64,000 nt of DNA from Macrotrachela quadricornifera (Eukaryota; Rotifera; Eurotatoria; Philodinida; Philodinidae): assembly GCA_022393335.1 (NCBI GenBank), contig JAJEKB010021384.1:1118007-1182006 (forward strand), read 5' to 3'. The stretch's first letter is position 1. Every line of letters starts with the position of its first letter. Below, piece by piece: positions 1 through 12,685 of the stretch. The translations under genes were made by a program, and so were the position numbers. Below the pieces are notes generated by a model, which searched no databases, had not been told where the DNA came from, and saw nothing but the letters and a program-made list of their open reading frames with translations.

Positions 1-322
1 TTTACCAAAGTATATACTATTTGTTTATCATCCTATAGTAAGTTTATTTCATATCATTTTTCAATATCATAACTAACGTTTTGAGCAATGATTAATATTA
101 TTATTACAAAAAAAAAATAGAAACATCTGTAGCCATCATTCAAATAATACACTCATCACAAACAATAAATACATATTAAAAAAAAATATGAACGCCTGAA
201 ATTTTATCTTGATTATATTAACACATAGTACATACTATTAATATAATAAAAAAAGTACTTGATAACAAACGTGATACAACGAAAAATACAATAATATACG
301 AAACAAACAAAAATAAATATTT
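1..322. other. AT-rich 3' flank of the hAT gene
   Basis: No gene seen. Very AT-rich sequence beyond the stop codon of the hAT transposase. The left end of that transposon, if it exists, may lie here or outside the window; I found no terminal repeat matching the right side. Confidence 0.5.
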
Positions 323-2886
323 TTATAAAACTATTTTATTCTTTTCCATCGACCTAATTAATAAAATATTATCCAGCTGTTCAGGATTCAGACTAGTTCG
401 TCTTTCTTGTAAAATCAAACCAGCTCCTGAAAACTGTCTTTCTATACTAGCAGATGTAGCAGGTATTGAGTGAATGGATCGCGCATATCGAGACAAACGT
501 GGAAATTTGTCTTTGTGCTCCTTCCAAAATATCAAAGGATTAGATTCTAGTTTTGATTTATCAAGTTCTAAATTAAGATAACGATCCAGCTCATCGGCAG
601 TTTTACCACGAGATGAAAATGCTTCAATTTCTTCTTCAGCTTCTTCTTCATTTTGTGCTTCATCACCAAAAATATTTGATTCAAATCGGCTGAATAAATC
701 TTTTTTAAACTTCTTATGTAATGGAACTTCAATTTGTTGTTGATTTCGTTCATTTGATTCAATACGAATTAACTTTAATTGTTGACGAACATATGCATAA
801 CAATGAGCACACTCCTTTTTGGAACACATCTTTAAAGATCTATATTTTGGATGCAGGAGTGTGGCTACGTAATGTCTAATATCAAGTGTAAACATTTCAT
901 TTAATAATTGTCGAATACGATTCCACAAGAAGTTTATCCCTAGAAATAATAAAAAATATTCATCGTCAGATTGCACCATTTATTCTTATTTGTGCTCACC
1001 TTGTAATTCTTCCAACAAATCTTCATCTTGTTCTTTTGATCCTTCTTCTAATTCATTATCACCACCATTTCTATTATAATTTAATAATGCTTCATATGAA
1101 CTCATAACATCTCGTAATGTATGAATACATAGTAAGACCATATATAATGATGGATTGTTGCCAGTCTGAATTAGTTTGATCACATGTTTGAAAGGTTTTA
1201 ATAATAATATAACTTGTTTAATCACTTTTTCATCGACGTTGATAATCAATTTATGTTGTTGTTTTCCAACTAAAATCTTTTTAATTATTTTAAAGGATCT
1301 TAGAATAGATTCTAATGAATCAACGATTGATAACCAACGAACCGAGATTGATTGATGTACCGTACAACCACCAGCAATTTCAATATCTACATTTAATCCA
1401 GCCTTAAATGCAATTAAAAATATATATTATTTTTACTGAATAAGATATCGATTTCATGATACATACTTCTTAATGTACTTTACAACTTTTTTACATTGGT
1501 TTAATGCAATGATGACAGTTTTTGCTGCAATTGGAATATCATCTATTAACATTTTACGTGCTAATTGTTGTTCATTATTTGGTGTTTTAATGTTATTTGA
1601 TTTCTTTTTTTGTACTACTGGAATTGCTGGTACAAGATTTTCTTCTTCATTATCAGATGATTCTTCACTGGATAACATATCACTCATATTTGATACAACT
1701 GGTTTTTCTTCTTTTGTTGCCATGATACCAATTGCAAAATTAGTATTAGCTATTGTTAATGATTTTGGTTTTTGTTTATTCGTTTTATTATTATTTTGAA
1801 AAAACGACACTTTTAAGATATTGTTAAGCCGATGACCAAAACAAAATAATGGTTGAAAATCACGAAAAGCAGCAACAAAATTGGAGCCTCTATCTGAAAC
1901 AATATTCACGGATGATAAGTCATCAATACCAAATTCGAGTAAATGTTGCTGAAGTGCCTAAAATGAAAATAATTATCCAAGATAAACATAATGAAATGAA
2001 ATTGCATGTTAACAGTAGTGACTTACTTTAAGCACTAAATCACTTGTTTTAACACCAACAAATGGTCGACAAAATAAATCAATTGAAAATAATTTATAAT
2101 CACAATCAACAAATGTAATATTTACACCCAAGTACGAAATATTCTTATAACAGTCTGACCAAAAATCAGGACAAATTGTAACAGCACGTGCTTTCAATGG
2201 TTCAACTAATATTTGTTTCATATATTGTCGATATGAATCAGCTAAATTGTAAATTGTTCGTGCTGTTGTATGACGACTTCGAAGAACTTCATTTACATCA
2301 ATAACTCCATATTTATGTCCTAATAAAAGAATAAATTTCTTTACTTTCTAATAATTTGAAGTTAAAATGGCTTACCAATTCGAATTAACTCTTGTGCTAA
2401 AGCACGAAATCCAAAGTCTTCTAATGTACAAAAAGGACGAAGATCATGGCAAATCCATTGTGCAGATAAATTTTTAATATTATCTATATCTTTTCCACTT
2501 AATGTTGAACATTTTTTGAATCCATATTGTGCTAAAGATGACTGTGTTGACGATAAATTATCAGATTCATTTGATGTTGTTGAAGAAGAAGACATGCTTT
2601 TGGAGCATTTAATTGTATGTTGCTTTAAGCGTGTTGTTCCGCTGGTACTACTATAAATGAACGTACTATAACACGCAAAACAGCTAACATATCCTGGAAT
2701 TCGATTAAATTCATTATTTTCATCTAATACAGCTGGATATCCAAATGTTTTCGACCAATCTACTAACGATCTTGATGATTCGTTTTTAATGATTATATAT
2801 TTGTTTTTTTCATTTTTAAGTAAGAATTTAATTTTTTCAGAATTCATAGGAGATAATGGTGAAGAAGACATTTCATTTGAAGCCAT
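323..2886 (-). CDS. hAT-family transposase, five exons, apparently intact
   Basis: Predicted exons (minus strand) are 2886-2376, 2319-2027, 1957-1463, 1402-1000 and 939-323. All junctions keep phase and give 772 residues. A BED-type zinc finger lies near residues 69-94 (C69, C72, H90, C94). The hAT catalytic core shows a first Asp near residue 221 in CPDFWSD and a second near 290 in SDRGSN. The C-terminal dimerisation domain spans about 701-772, with NPLIFW, IPATSASIERQFSGAG and the closing LNPEQLDNILLIRS. Introns are 42-66 bases; donors are GTAAGC, GTAAGT, GTATCA (the weakest, chosen because it keeps frame) and GTGAGC, and acceptors end TTAG, TTTAG, TTAAG and CTAG. It would catalyse cut-and-paste transposition in the nucleus. 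No internal stop is visible, so it may be recently active or domesticated. I found no convincing terminal repeats. Confidence 0.85.
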
Positions 2887-3157
2887 GTTGAGTAATTATT
2901 TGATAAATCTGAAATAAAAAGTATATCAATATGATGAGAAAATCAATCAGAGTGTGGAAAGATGCATAACAAACACTAAGTGTCATTTCTTTATTTATTT
3001 TCGTCATTGTTCATAGTTTATGATTGGACACCTTTTTCGACTAATGTTAAAATTAATGTTATCTTTCACCCGTATAGCGACCTCTATCATTTTTCACTTA
3101 TATGAGGCATCATGAGACAGTATATATAATATAAAAATTGCAAAAGAAATTCAGGTT
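2887..3157. other. 5' flank of hAT transposase, no gene
   Basis: Non-coding AT-rich sequence upstream of the hAT start codon. It probably contains the transposase promoter, but no defined motif was recognised. Confidence 0.4.
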
Positions 3158-3325
3158 AAATACAGGACCAACTAGTTCGTCCTGTCCTTCCTGCTGTCCT
3201 GGCGGCTTCTGTCCTGGCGTGCGGCAGGACAGGACAATAATTTTATCTTCTTCCTGTCCTACAGGACAGGACAAGACAGGATACCAGGATAGCAGGACAG
3301 GATGGTCCTGTGCTCAGCTCTGGTC
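3158..3325. repeat. Dense CAGGAC/GTCCTG motif cluster
   Basis: A short GC-rich island in AT-rich surroundings. The pentamer CAGGA or its complement TCCTG recurs more than ten times in both orientations. The edges carry an inverted CAGGACCA (left, near 3160) and TGGTCCTG (right, near 3303). Such clusters occur in the subterminal regions of hAT elements, where transposase binds. It could be the right subterminal region of the adjacent hAT element or a tiny separate element; no 8-base target duplication was seen. The reading frame across it is an artefact. Confidence 0.6.
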
Positions 3326-3790
3326 TTCTTATATCGCGATACGATATTTTTTAAATTGTGGCGAACGAACGGAAGAAAGAAAAAGAAAAATGTTATACCG
3401 TCACTTTTTTCTGTTGTTCCAGATATAAGTAAGTTGAGATGTGTATTTTTTTCGTTCTATCTCACGTAATAACCACTGAGTAGAAAGGATAAGCAAACGA
3501 CTATAACGAAGTATAGATTTACTACGTCTGGCATGGAATAATGTGACAATCGTTTTTATGGTGATGAAAAGGCTTTTGATTGAATATTTCAATCTATACA
3601 TTCAGAAATTAATGAGAATTAGAAGCACTTTCACAGCTTGACAAGTCAATTTAACTGGCTCGATCTGTAGAGTATGATGATATACATTTTCATAAAAGCA
3701 TTGAATCATAATTCAGAAATTTTGGAATTAAGTCCTTCGGTTTAGTATATAAAAACATGCTCATATATTGACATAGACATTTGATGTACA
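3326..3790. other. Non-coding; 3640-3790 resembles channel-gene upstream flank
   Basis: No gene. From about 3640 to 3790 the sequence resembles 11430-11590 and 30650-30800, which lie upstream of the two intact channel genes. This marks the left part of a third, degraded copy of that duplicated segment. Confidence 0.5.
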
Positions 3791-3791
3791 G

Positions 3792-4130
3792 TGTTACAAA
3801 ACCTTTACGCCCTCTGATTCGAGCTCAAGATCAAATGAGTTCGCTAAGTATTTTATACCAAAATGAAGTCCGTTAAAAAAATCTTTTTGATGTACAGAAG
3901 TAAGGTGTCAGTAATTTGAAAATGAAATAAAATATATTTCTTAGATATTTTTACATGATTTGATAGAGCTCGATGAATTCTACCAAACTATATATTACAA
4001 AAACACGTTGAGCCATCTTTTTCAAATAAAAAGACCAAAATACTGCTACGAAAATCACGAAAAATATTTGAAAATTTCAGCTTTTTCAAATGGAAGAAAA
4101 CACTCGATTTTTGAATAAAATTAAATATTA
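3792..4130. repeat. Single decayed arm of a foldback element
   Basis: Starts with TGTTACAAAACCTTTACGCC and later has GATAGAGCTC and TTGAGCCAT blocks. It is diverged from one arm of the foldback at 38706-39423 (TGTTAAATAACCTTTACGCC, GATAGAGCTC, TTGAGCCATT). The matching inverted arm is not visible here. It sits between upstream flank and exon 2 of the degraded channel copy, where exon 1 should be. Confidence 0.5.
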
Positions 4131-4180
4131 TTCGTTATTTTTGCTAATAATAACATGAATTTTACTCTTCATGTAAATAG

Positions 4181-4372
4181 GCGTTGGCATAGTTGGAATG
4201 ATTCCTGATAATATTCAAATGCCATTTATTGATATAGTTAGACTTGATTTTACACCAGGGCGAAAACATAAATTATCTTTTACAAAAAGATCTTATTCGA
4301 TTTTACCACCATCGTACTCAAGTTGTACTGATCAAGTTAATTTTGTCATGCAAGCATTGTTCAATAGTTCTG
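4181..4372 (+). pseudogene. DEG/ENaC-type channel, exon 2 fragment (third copy)
   Basis: Closely matches exon 2 of the channel genes at 12686-17090 and 33233-38340, including the preceding intron end (TTCATGTAAATAG at 4168-4180). Readable peptide blocks include DNIQMPFIDI, PGRKHKLSFTKRSYSILP and SSCTDQV. Similarity stops abruptly after the NSS codons, about 60 bases before the normal exon end, and exons 1 and 3 are missing. It is a gene remnant, not a functional channel. Confidence 0.85.
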
Positions 4373-4810
4373 TTTTAATCATAAACCGATCGTTGACGAT
4401 TTAAAAAAGTGTTTCTGTATCGTTGTTTATTAAATTTTGGCAGGTCGAATTTCCGAAGTACATTGTTGCTGGAAGAATATCTCCACAAAGTTTTACATCA
4501 TAACATACATAATCAGCTAGAACTAATCTATCGAACTGGAATGTATTCGAAAAGAGAATCCGTATATGTGCCCTTTAAGAAGTTGTCTTAGTTTTACTAG
4601 ATATTGACTGACAATAAGATGTACTTCTAAGTTGTTGTAATATTCTATGATATCGACATTCCATAAAGCACACAATCATCCTTTATTCTAATAAAAAAAA
4701 AACTTTGAATAGACAGATGACATATGATGCATGAAATCCTTGTCTCTAATTTATTATTGTGAATCCATGGAAATAATTAGAAGAAAAAAAATATGTTAAT
4801 CAAAACAAAA
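4373..4810. other. No gene seen
   Basis: AT-rich spacer between the channel remnant and the 3' end of the ankyrin-ART gene. The short reading frame at 4409-4591 has no recognisable domain. Confidence 0.4.
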
Positions 4811-6016
4811 TCAATTATCAGTGAACAAAGTATCTACATAATTTTGAAAATCTTCCATACGCATTTCATGTTCTATTTCACTTGTATCAAACTGTTCAAG
4901 ATAGATTGTAGATAATTGAGTTTGATTATCTTCTTGAATATTTTTCACCGAAAAAATTGTTCCAGGAAGAATAAGAACTTCTTTTTCATCTTCAAAATTT
5001 GAGATACATTTTAATTGTGAAGAAGATGAAAATAGAGTTGTAGCTGTTGAACATGGTTTCACGAAATCAAACGTTATTATAACATTGATTATCCCTTGTA
5101 CCTTATTAGTATTAGTAAACATTTCAGCTACTAATGGATCAATTGATGTTGAACAAAAAGTATTTACTTTTATATATGATCCTTTGAAATACAATGCTTT
5201 TTTATATTTCTTAAATTCATTTTCCTTCATTGTTAATCCACGAAAAGAAAATCCTTTATGAGCACGTTGTCCTAAACTTGTTAAATGGAAAGAAATTGGT
5301 GCGTAAAGACAATCTGTTTTATTTGAATCCTGTGCAAAGTATTGACATATTGATGTATGTAATGTATAGAGTCTCAAAAGATGTTCGATGTTTCTTGTTT
5401 TTTCATATGTTTCAATACATTTACATGCGTTAAAATAAACTGTAGAATTGAATTCACAATTTTGTGCAATAAAATATTGTTCAATATGAAATTTTAGATC
5501 TTCGACCCATTTATCAATTTTCTTTTTCTCAGGATCATTTCCAAAGAAACTTCTTAATCGATTAATTATTGGAAGAGTAATTGTATTATAATGATAACTG
5601 CGAACTTTCTGATGACATGCAATCGTTATTGGTGTATCAGTAGGATAAAAACCAGTATAACGTGAATCTGATGTATCTTCATTGGTAATAATTTGTAATA
5701 GGTTTAATTCATTTTAATCAGTACAAAATGGATTATCAGAATGCTTGAGTCGAGAAAACAGTTGACGAATTTCTTCTGTCAACGCAACTTGATAAGCAGT
5801 TTGACCATCTCTATTCATTCGATGCCGATCAACTCGATAATCATTTAAAAGAAGTCGAACGATATTTGTATAACCTTTACTACAAGCAAGATGTAAAGCA
5901 GTGTTTCCATTTGGCTCTACACGATTGAGATCTGCATTATCTGGAGATGTTTCAATTAATGCTCGAACATAATTGATATCGTCATGTCGACATGCATTGT
6001 AAATCTCACTCTCCAT
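4811..6016 (-). pseudogene. Ankyrin-repeat ADP-ribosyltransferase gene, interrupted by an in-frame TAA
   Basis: Reading on the minus strand from the ATG at 6016, about 100 codons encode ankyrin-type repeats; the clearest is TALHLACSKGYTNIVRLLL. A TAA at 5716-5714 follows. The same frame then stays open for 300 codons to the stop at 4811 and encodes an arginine-type mono-ADP-ribosyltransferase domain. The R-S-E signature is present: Arg in FRGLT (about 5242), STS in FCSTSID, and the acidic pair in EKEVLILPG. The family transfers ADP-ribose from NAD to protein side chains; ankyrin repeats would supply the partner. Because frame is kept on both sides, the gene looks like one unit killed by a nonsense change. 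Alternatives are a 48-base intron (GTACTG...GAAG, weak sites) or an ankyrin-only short protein. A T-rich AG acceptor just upstream of the ATG suggests a 5' UTR intron. Confidence 0.75.
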
Positions 6017-6029
6017 TATCACCTTCTAA

Positions 6030-8845
6030 AATAAAAAAATCTTTATTAATATTTGTTTTATTATATCTTATCGAATGTATTTTTTCCAGGAAACGTCATT
6101 GTTATACTCAAGAGTGCTCATATCATATATAAAGATATAGAGATGTGCAAAGCAAAAGCAACAACATTAATATCAATTGTTTTACAATATAGTTGGAAAA
6201 ATTTTGACGAAAATTAATTCACACTTGTAGGATTGTCAGTGTATGAATAAAAGAAATTGATATGGCGTATTATAAAAAGAAGAGAGAAAAGAAAAATTAT
6301 ATAGAATAAAAAAAATATTGATAACAATAAAGTGAAAAAAGGCGAACATTAAAGAGAGAAAAAGACAAGTGCTTTATTTTATTTTATTCAAAGAGAAAAT
6401 GTTGAATCTAGAAAAATATTGAAAATGTAATGTTTCTAGTTAATCATAACATTAATTTCTGATGAATTGTTATTTTTCCTCATTATATCATTGGTCTGAC
6501 TCTAAAATCCATAGCAAACGTTATTAAACGACACTATAGATATACAAAAATGGAAAAATTTAAAATAATTATATTATACAACTGAAAATGTGTTCATCGT
6601 TAGGTGAAAATCAACCACAATCATCTATTATTTTATTCATTTAATCACAAGTAACGTTCGTCCCAACGACTCGATCAATTCTCGACTGAACGATTGAGAG
6701 CATTTATCCACTAATACACTTTATCGAGATAGTTGCTGATAGTATGAATATAACCATCTAAACTGGCTTCCACATTTTTGTAAGCTTTTATAACCGTATA
6801 ATCTTTTATAAATTTATTACGTTTCATAAAGACAAGTAGACATAAACAATATCAACCTTCAAAATGTTTCATTTTCAAATGAAATCATACATAATAATGA
6901 TATTATTTTCTATAAAACTGAACAAACTATTAAAACGAATCATACCAATATAAACTCTTATAAAATATGCTAGACAATATAGCTACCTCTATTTAATGAA
7001 ATCAATCGGTGTCTGGATCAAGTTTATTAGTGCATAAACACTCCGTCCTATATTCGAAGGTTGCGCGATTCATTGCGACGACTATCACTTGTGCCAATTC
7101 CAACTGTATAAATTCTGATGATCAACAGGTGCCCCTATTATATAAAAGTAGACGATTCATGGGTGAAACTACTATATAGCATTCGATGCCTTATCGATGT
7201 CACTTTCACAGAAGACGTAAATACTTGGAGTAGTTTGAAATACTACATCCCGCTGACAGTCGTAGAAACTAGACAGAACTGTCGCAATTTTAATTCAGGC
7301 TACGTTTTTTTAACCGTTGGTCCTCAGACGAATAAACCAACACATTTTTACCGTATAGCTCTCTGTTCAGCGGAAGCAAAACTTATCACATAATTTTCTT
7401 TAAAAAACTCTTCTTTTACCAAAAAAAGTATTCGAAAATTTTGAAAAACTGATAAAACCATTCGATTACGCTACCTTGAAAACCTTAGATCAAATGTTCT
7501 GCGTTGATTTTTGTTGAAGTTAGGATTGTGTAATCTGTTTTTGTAATATAAAGCGATTTATCTTACGAGAGAACCTAGCCAACTGATACGCTCCGTTCGA
7601 GCTCATATTTTGTTCATGGCTAGGACTCATAGTGTAGAGAAAAACCTTCAAAGGATTTGTGCTCTTAGATCTTTTTTCTTCAATTATGAGTATTTTACTG
7701 AATTTTCAGACTACACAGTGGGTAACTTTTGTATAGCAGGTGGACATGTAAGTTTTGTGCTCTGAAACAGGTTTTTATTGCTCAGAAGTGTTTATACGTC
7801 ACTTAGAAAATCATCTTTAAGCAAATAAAACACTTACTGAAAGAAAAACTTTTTTCGTACAAATCACCTGTAGGATACCCTTGCCAAAATTTTCGAAAAA
7901 CGTTTTTGTTAGAAAATACATCGTGTCACACACCATTCAACGTAGTTTGACACGCTGATTCCGAAAATCACCTTGATTTCCCGGTGACATGTTATTTTAA
8001 GGATAAAACAAGAGATTTGAAGAGCCAAAAAAAAGAATTGGGGTCAAAAACCAGAGTTTTCCTAGGAATTCCTAGCATAGTATATGGTCTCTGATGCGAT
8101 ACGATGTACATAGTTAACAAAAATTGAATATAGATGAACACAGTAAGTAAATGGCTGAGTTCAGTTGGATGAGAACTCTTTGTAATGTTCGAAAAAAACG
8201 GCATGACTCATTTTTTTGAGCTTTCCGTGTATGAAAGTCAAAAACGTTTTTACAAAAAAACACTTTTTATTATATATCATTAGATGCAGCTCGATGAGCT
8301 GATTCCGAATATCACCATGGTTTTGCAACAAAACGATGCCTACTTTACAAAAATAGGGGCTCCGGGGCAAGAATCTCGGTTTTTTGGGCGTCTCATAGCA
8401 CCAGCGGTGCTCGTTGATGTGAAATGGCGCTATGACCATTGATGAATCACACATAGGAGAATAATTGATGAAAGTTTTTTTGTCCTACTTTCGGCCCAGT
8501 AATCACTTTTTTTCTACTCTATTTCTGACGGGATCGGAACAATTTTTTTAACACAATCAAGCTTATGGGCTAATCATTCATTTGAGATATTGTTTCATTT
8601 TAAAATATATTGATAAGTTGGTGACAGAAATGATATCCGTACAACTAACGATTTATGAACAAACTTTTTCACTATAGCCTTTCGCGGGATTCAGCTTGAT
8701 ATCTGTAACTCTGAGTTTAGGGTAAGATAGACTAACCATGGACGTATTCATTCCAATATTTAACCTTTGGAAAATAGAACTTGAGGTCATGTCCATCTGG
8801 TTGCCTACTGTGCTCTATAAACGTCTCTTACCCAGCCGAAAACCA
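6030..8845. other. Long stretch without recognisable gene
   Basis: No conserved coding region. The 91-codon frame at 7118-7393 has no recognisable domain. Around 7955-8000 and 8295-8320 a block GCTGATTCCGAAxATCACC recurs in similar surroundings, suggesting a diverged repeat of unknown class. Confidence 0.4.
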
Positions 8846-8849
8846 TTTT

Positions 8850-8903
8850 TTGCCCCCCCCCGCCCTGTGCTCCCTCTGTAAAAATTTCCTGGTTATGCCA
8901 CTA
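8850..8903 (-). repeat. Solo hAT-like terminus
   Basis: Read on the minus strand it begins TAGTGGCATAACCAGGAAAT and runs into a G-rich tract (CCCCCCCCCG on plus). This resembles the CAGTGGCGTAGCCAGG-type ends of many animal hAT elements and the copy at 63214. No partner end or target duplication was found. Confidence 0.45.
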
Positions 8904-9992
8904 ATTAAGCTGCTATCACCTGTATGATAATAGGTCGTTTCAGCTGTCGCCCTGTGTATACCTTTTCTTTCTTTCTATTATATAGATGCTTCTTCGATGT
9001 TGTCTTTTCTTTCCACTCTATACAGTGACACCAAGATCACTGTCTCTCGTATCTTGATACATTGTCATAAGGCTTTTATGTAATCATTTTGAGTTCAATA
9101 CAAAAAATTGACTAAAAAACCATTTTTTAATTGAAAAATAATTCCATTCCCAAAGAGTTAATAGATTTTAATTTATTAAAAAATTTTCAAGCCCTGAAAA
9201 TTATTCTAGGCAGAACAGTGATGATATATGTGATGAGAAGGCAACGTCTTATCATGTAACAACTTCTCCTGCACGATTGTCTGCTTCAAAGAACAAATAA
9301 AATGATGATTCATATTAACAGAAATGGCATGCATACTTTTTTACCCATATGCATGAACAAAGAAAAATACAATTAAAACTGACGTGTCACATCATTATTT
9401 CACTTATGTTTCGCATTGTACAACAATATATTCGTTGCTAAATTAGACTCTTTTGTTAATACCGATAGTAAATAAAAACTTTCTCATCTTTCTTCTGAAA
9501 TCGAATAAATTCTTCTCTAGATCAAATAAAGATACTTCATAATTTCTTTCTGAAATATTTTAATAGCATGCTTTCAACAGGCTGATCAAGATTACTGAAC
9601 ACTTTTCACTTAATGATTTGTATTTACTAGTTTTAACATTTTTTCATATGAAAGAATGAAACATTTCTTTCACAATGATGAGTAATGATTAAAGATGACA
9701 TAATGAAGAAAACGGATCAAATTTGAAAGGAGGAGTTCGACAACGAGATAGACATTGATCATTGTGTCAACCAAAGATAGAGAATCCTCTGATCATATTA
9801 AAATTCTTATCATGAACAAGCGAAGTATAAAATTCAATGTTTCATCACATTTAAGGAACGAATTTTACATCACAGTTGAAATCTCATGAAAATACCCTTA
9901 TATAATTTCATTAAGAATTTAATAAAAAAATTTGATTACCAATATTATTTTGAAAATGAAAGTAACTATGAGAATTTATATTAAAAATTTGA
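8904..9992. other. No gene seen
   Basis: AT-rich intergenic sequence up to the start of duplicated segment A. Nothing recognisable. Confidence 0.4.
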
Positions 9993-12685
9993 AATTTGAA
10001 AACTTTTTATTTATATATCGAAAAATATGACGTAAATTTCAGTAGATCTGAAAATTTCTTCTTTTTATAAAAACTGCAGAATGATCTTATAACAAATATT
10101 TTGAGAGAATTCGTTTTCATTTTACACTTAGTTATTTGAGTATTTGTCTATTCTTCCACAAATACAATAAAAATTAGAATAGACTTGAAAATTAGTCAAT
10201 TTATGAAATTTTATATAAATTAATTTATAAGAAAAAGAATTAAGAAAGCTTACTAGTCAAATACTTTGACTTCATTCTTTTTTTCACATTATATCAGTTC
10301 GAAGAAATTTTCAAAACGATAGATTAAATCATTACTAGAGTTAAAATACTGAATAAGAAATATACGTCTTACTTATTGATATGGTTGTAATTTGATCATA
10401 GTAAATGATAAAAATATTTTCAGATTTAGTCACGTACTTCCTGATATATTCTATTGAATAAGAAACGTACTGCAAGAAAGAAATTTCAAGTATATTGCGA
10501 TAACATTAAGATTCAATTAAGATCATTAAGCAATCTACTTGTAATCAAAAGCTCGAGATCATTTGAAACACTACATCCATTAATGCAAGAAAATAGTAAT
10601 AAATTAGATTTATTTACTATCTGTATCGTATTTTAAAGTTCATCAAGGATTTATTATTATCAATGAATTAAAAAGAAAATTTAGTTGAGTTTTTAAGTAA
10701 AGAAAAAACGCGTCGTAGCACTCAATTTATGAGTAATCGATCGATATCGTTTCATTTATAGCATTTAATGAAGAAAAATGTTGACAGAGTCAATAATCAG
10801 TTTTATTTTGCTGAAGTGTTGTTTCCGAATGAACTTTTATATAGGACATGGGCGCGATTATTATGTTGTAGAAAATGCTCTGTTTGCTTTTTTACTCGTT
10901 TATTTCTATTATTTTCTTTTTGAATTATTGACTTTGTAAAACGACTAGAACTTGGACACACAAAAAAAATGATGAGAGAAAAATGAGAATTAAAATGTTG
11001 GTATTAGTTTATTTTTTGGCACTGGTTTGAAAAGCAAGAGAGAAAAACACTTTTTCTGAAGTTTATCAGTTCTTATATCATACTTTGACTATCCTATAAC
11101 ATTACAAGCAAAACTAATATTCTATTCGAAATAATCCAATCTTTAGTTCCAACATTATAATAAAAAACGATTTATTTGAATTCTGAACAATACATCAAGT
11201 AAGGTTAAATAACAATCAACAATAATGTGTCATACATCTGACATAATCAAGTTGTTAAGACTCTCCCATGAGTCCATCATACTCTAACAAGAGTTTAAAA
11301 AAAAAACATTTTCTTTTCTTTTTATCTTAGACAGAAGATTATATATAATATATTATCTAGTCTACGCTCGCTACGGTTTAACTTTTTATTTGTGTCGTGA
11401 GTCCCACTGTGAAGACTTTCCTCCTAAAAACTGATTTGTCTGACTCGATCTTTCGAGCACGATGATGTACATTTTCCAAAAAACAAGATTACAGATCGCT
11501 TTCATAGGAGCATTGATTCATAATTCAGAAATATTTGAATCAATCCTTTCGGTCTAGTATATGAAAACATGCTCATATTTTGACATAGACGTCTTGTTTA
11601 GGTGAAAGATAAAGAGCTTTTATTCTCAAATATCTTTATTTTTTCTTCGTTTCCTTCGTTGTTATTTAAAAATATGTAAAATAGTAGTAGCTTTTTCACA
11701 TAATATGAAATCGCATTATTGGTTAGAAAAAAAACTATAAAAGGTATGCTGCATAACGAAATGTGTGAAGATTTTATTCTCTATTCATAAAAATCGTAAG
11801 GAGATACAAGATGACAGATTCAACAAGATGAAAAATATTGCGTTTAACATCATCTCTATCGTGGAGTCTACATGGATTCATCGATTAATTTTTATATTTA
11901 AGTAGTTCGTATGACCTTTGGTTAGGACATTAACCATCAATGCTAGACTAAAGATTTGGCATAATCGATACTTTGAAACAATAAATCCTGAGGGAACACC
12001 ATACAAAAAGCTGTCCAATGGGCCCACTTGGATCCCACGATACACACGAAGAGTTAATGAGTCTTGGAATTCTAAGAAATACTTGAACGAAATTCTGAAT
12101 AGATCCTGAAGACTGATTCATAAAAAACTCTCTATAGAATATAGAGAAAACTAAGGAAATCTTGAAATTATAAGTGGCTCAAATTGAAGCAAGCTCATGA
12201 TCAAAATACTACTGTGATAGAGTATCCATGTATGTATGATAAGATCATCTGCTAAAATAGCTTGTTTTTCCTAAAAGAATTATAATATAGAATTTTTGAA
12301 TAGATTTTGCTTGAGAGTCTGTTATAGTTCAGACAATATTCGCTTTTTCGGTTCATTTGAAGATCCTAAACAATTCTAGAAAGTATCTTGTAAACAAGCA
12401 TAAACAGGATTTTAAAGAAGATTCAAATCGCAATCTTCGTCACACTCTGGCATTTCAGAATACTAAAATTATACATTTAGAATTTTTTCATAGGTAATGA
12501 TGAATGATACTAGAATAACATGTTAATAGTAATAGTAATTCAGTTATATAAAAGTAAACATGATCGTAGCTCGTAAAAAAACTTCAATTGATAGAACTCA
12601 AAGGAATATCTGCATTGTAAATTAAATACGTGAACATAATGAGCTTTTATATTAAAATAATCTTTTTCATAAAACAGATCAATTA

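Noticed and set aside
3138..3428. Cys/Pro/Gly-rich 96-codon frame
   Set aside because: It is a translation of the CAGGAC/GTCCTG motif cluster.
7118..7393. 91-codon frame in the gene-poor region
   Set aside because: No recognisable motif, no splice or paralogue support.
10454..10636. 60-codon frame conserved almost exactly at 29666-29848
   Set aside because: The surrounding non-coding sequence of the segmental duplication is equally conserved, so conservation does not support coding.
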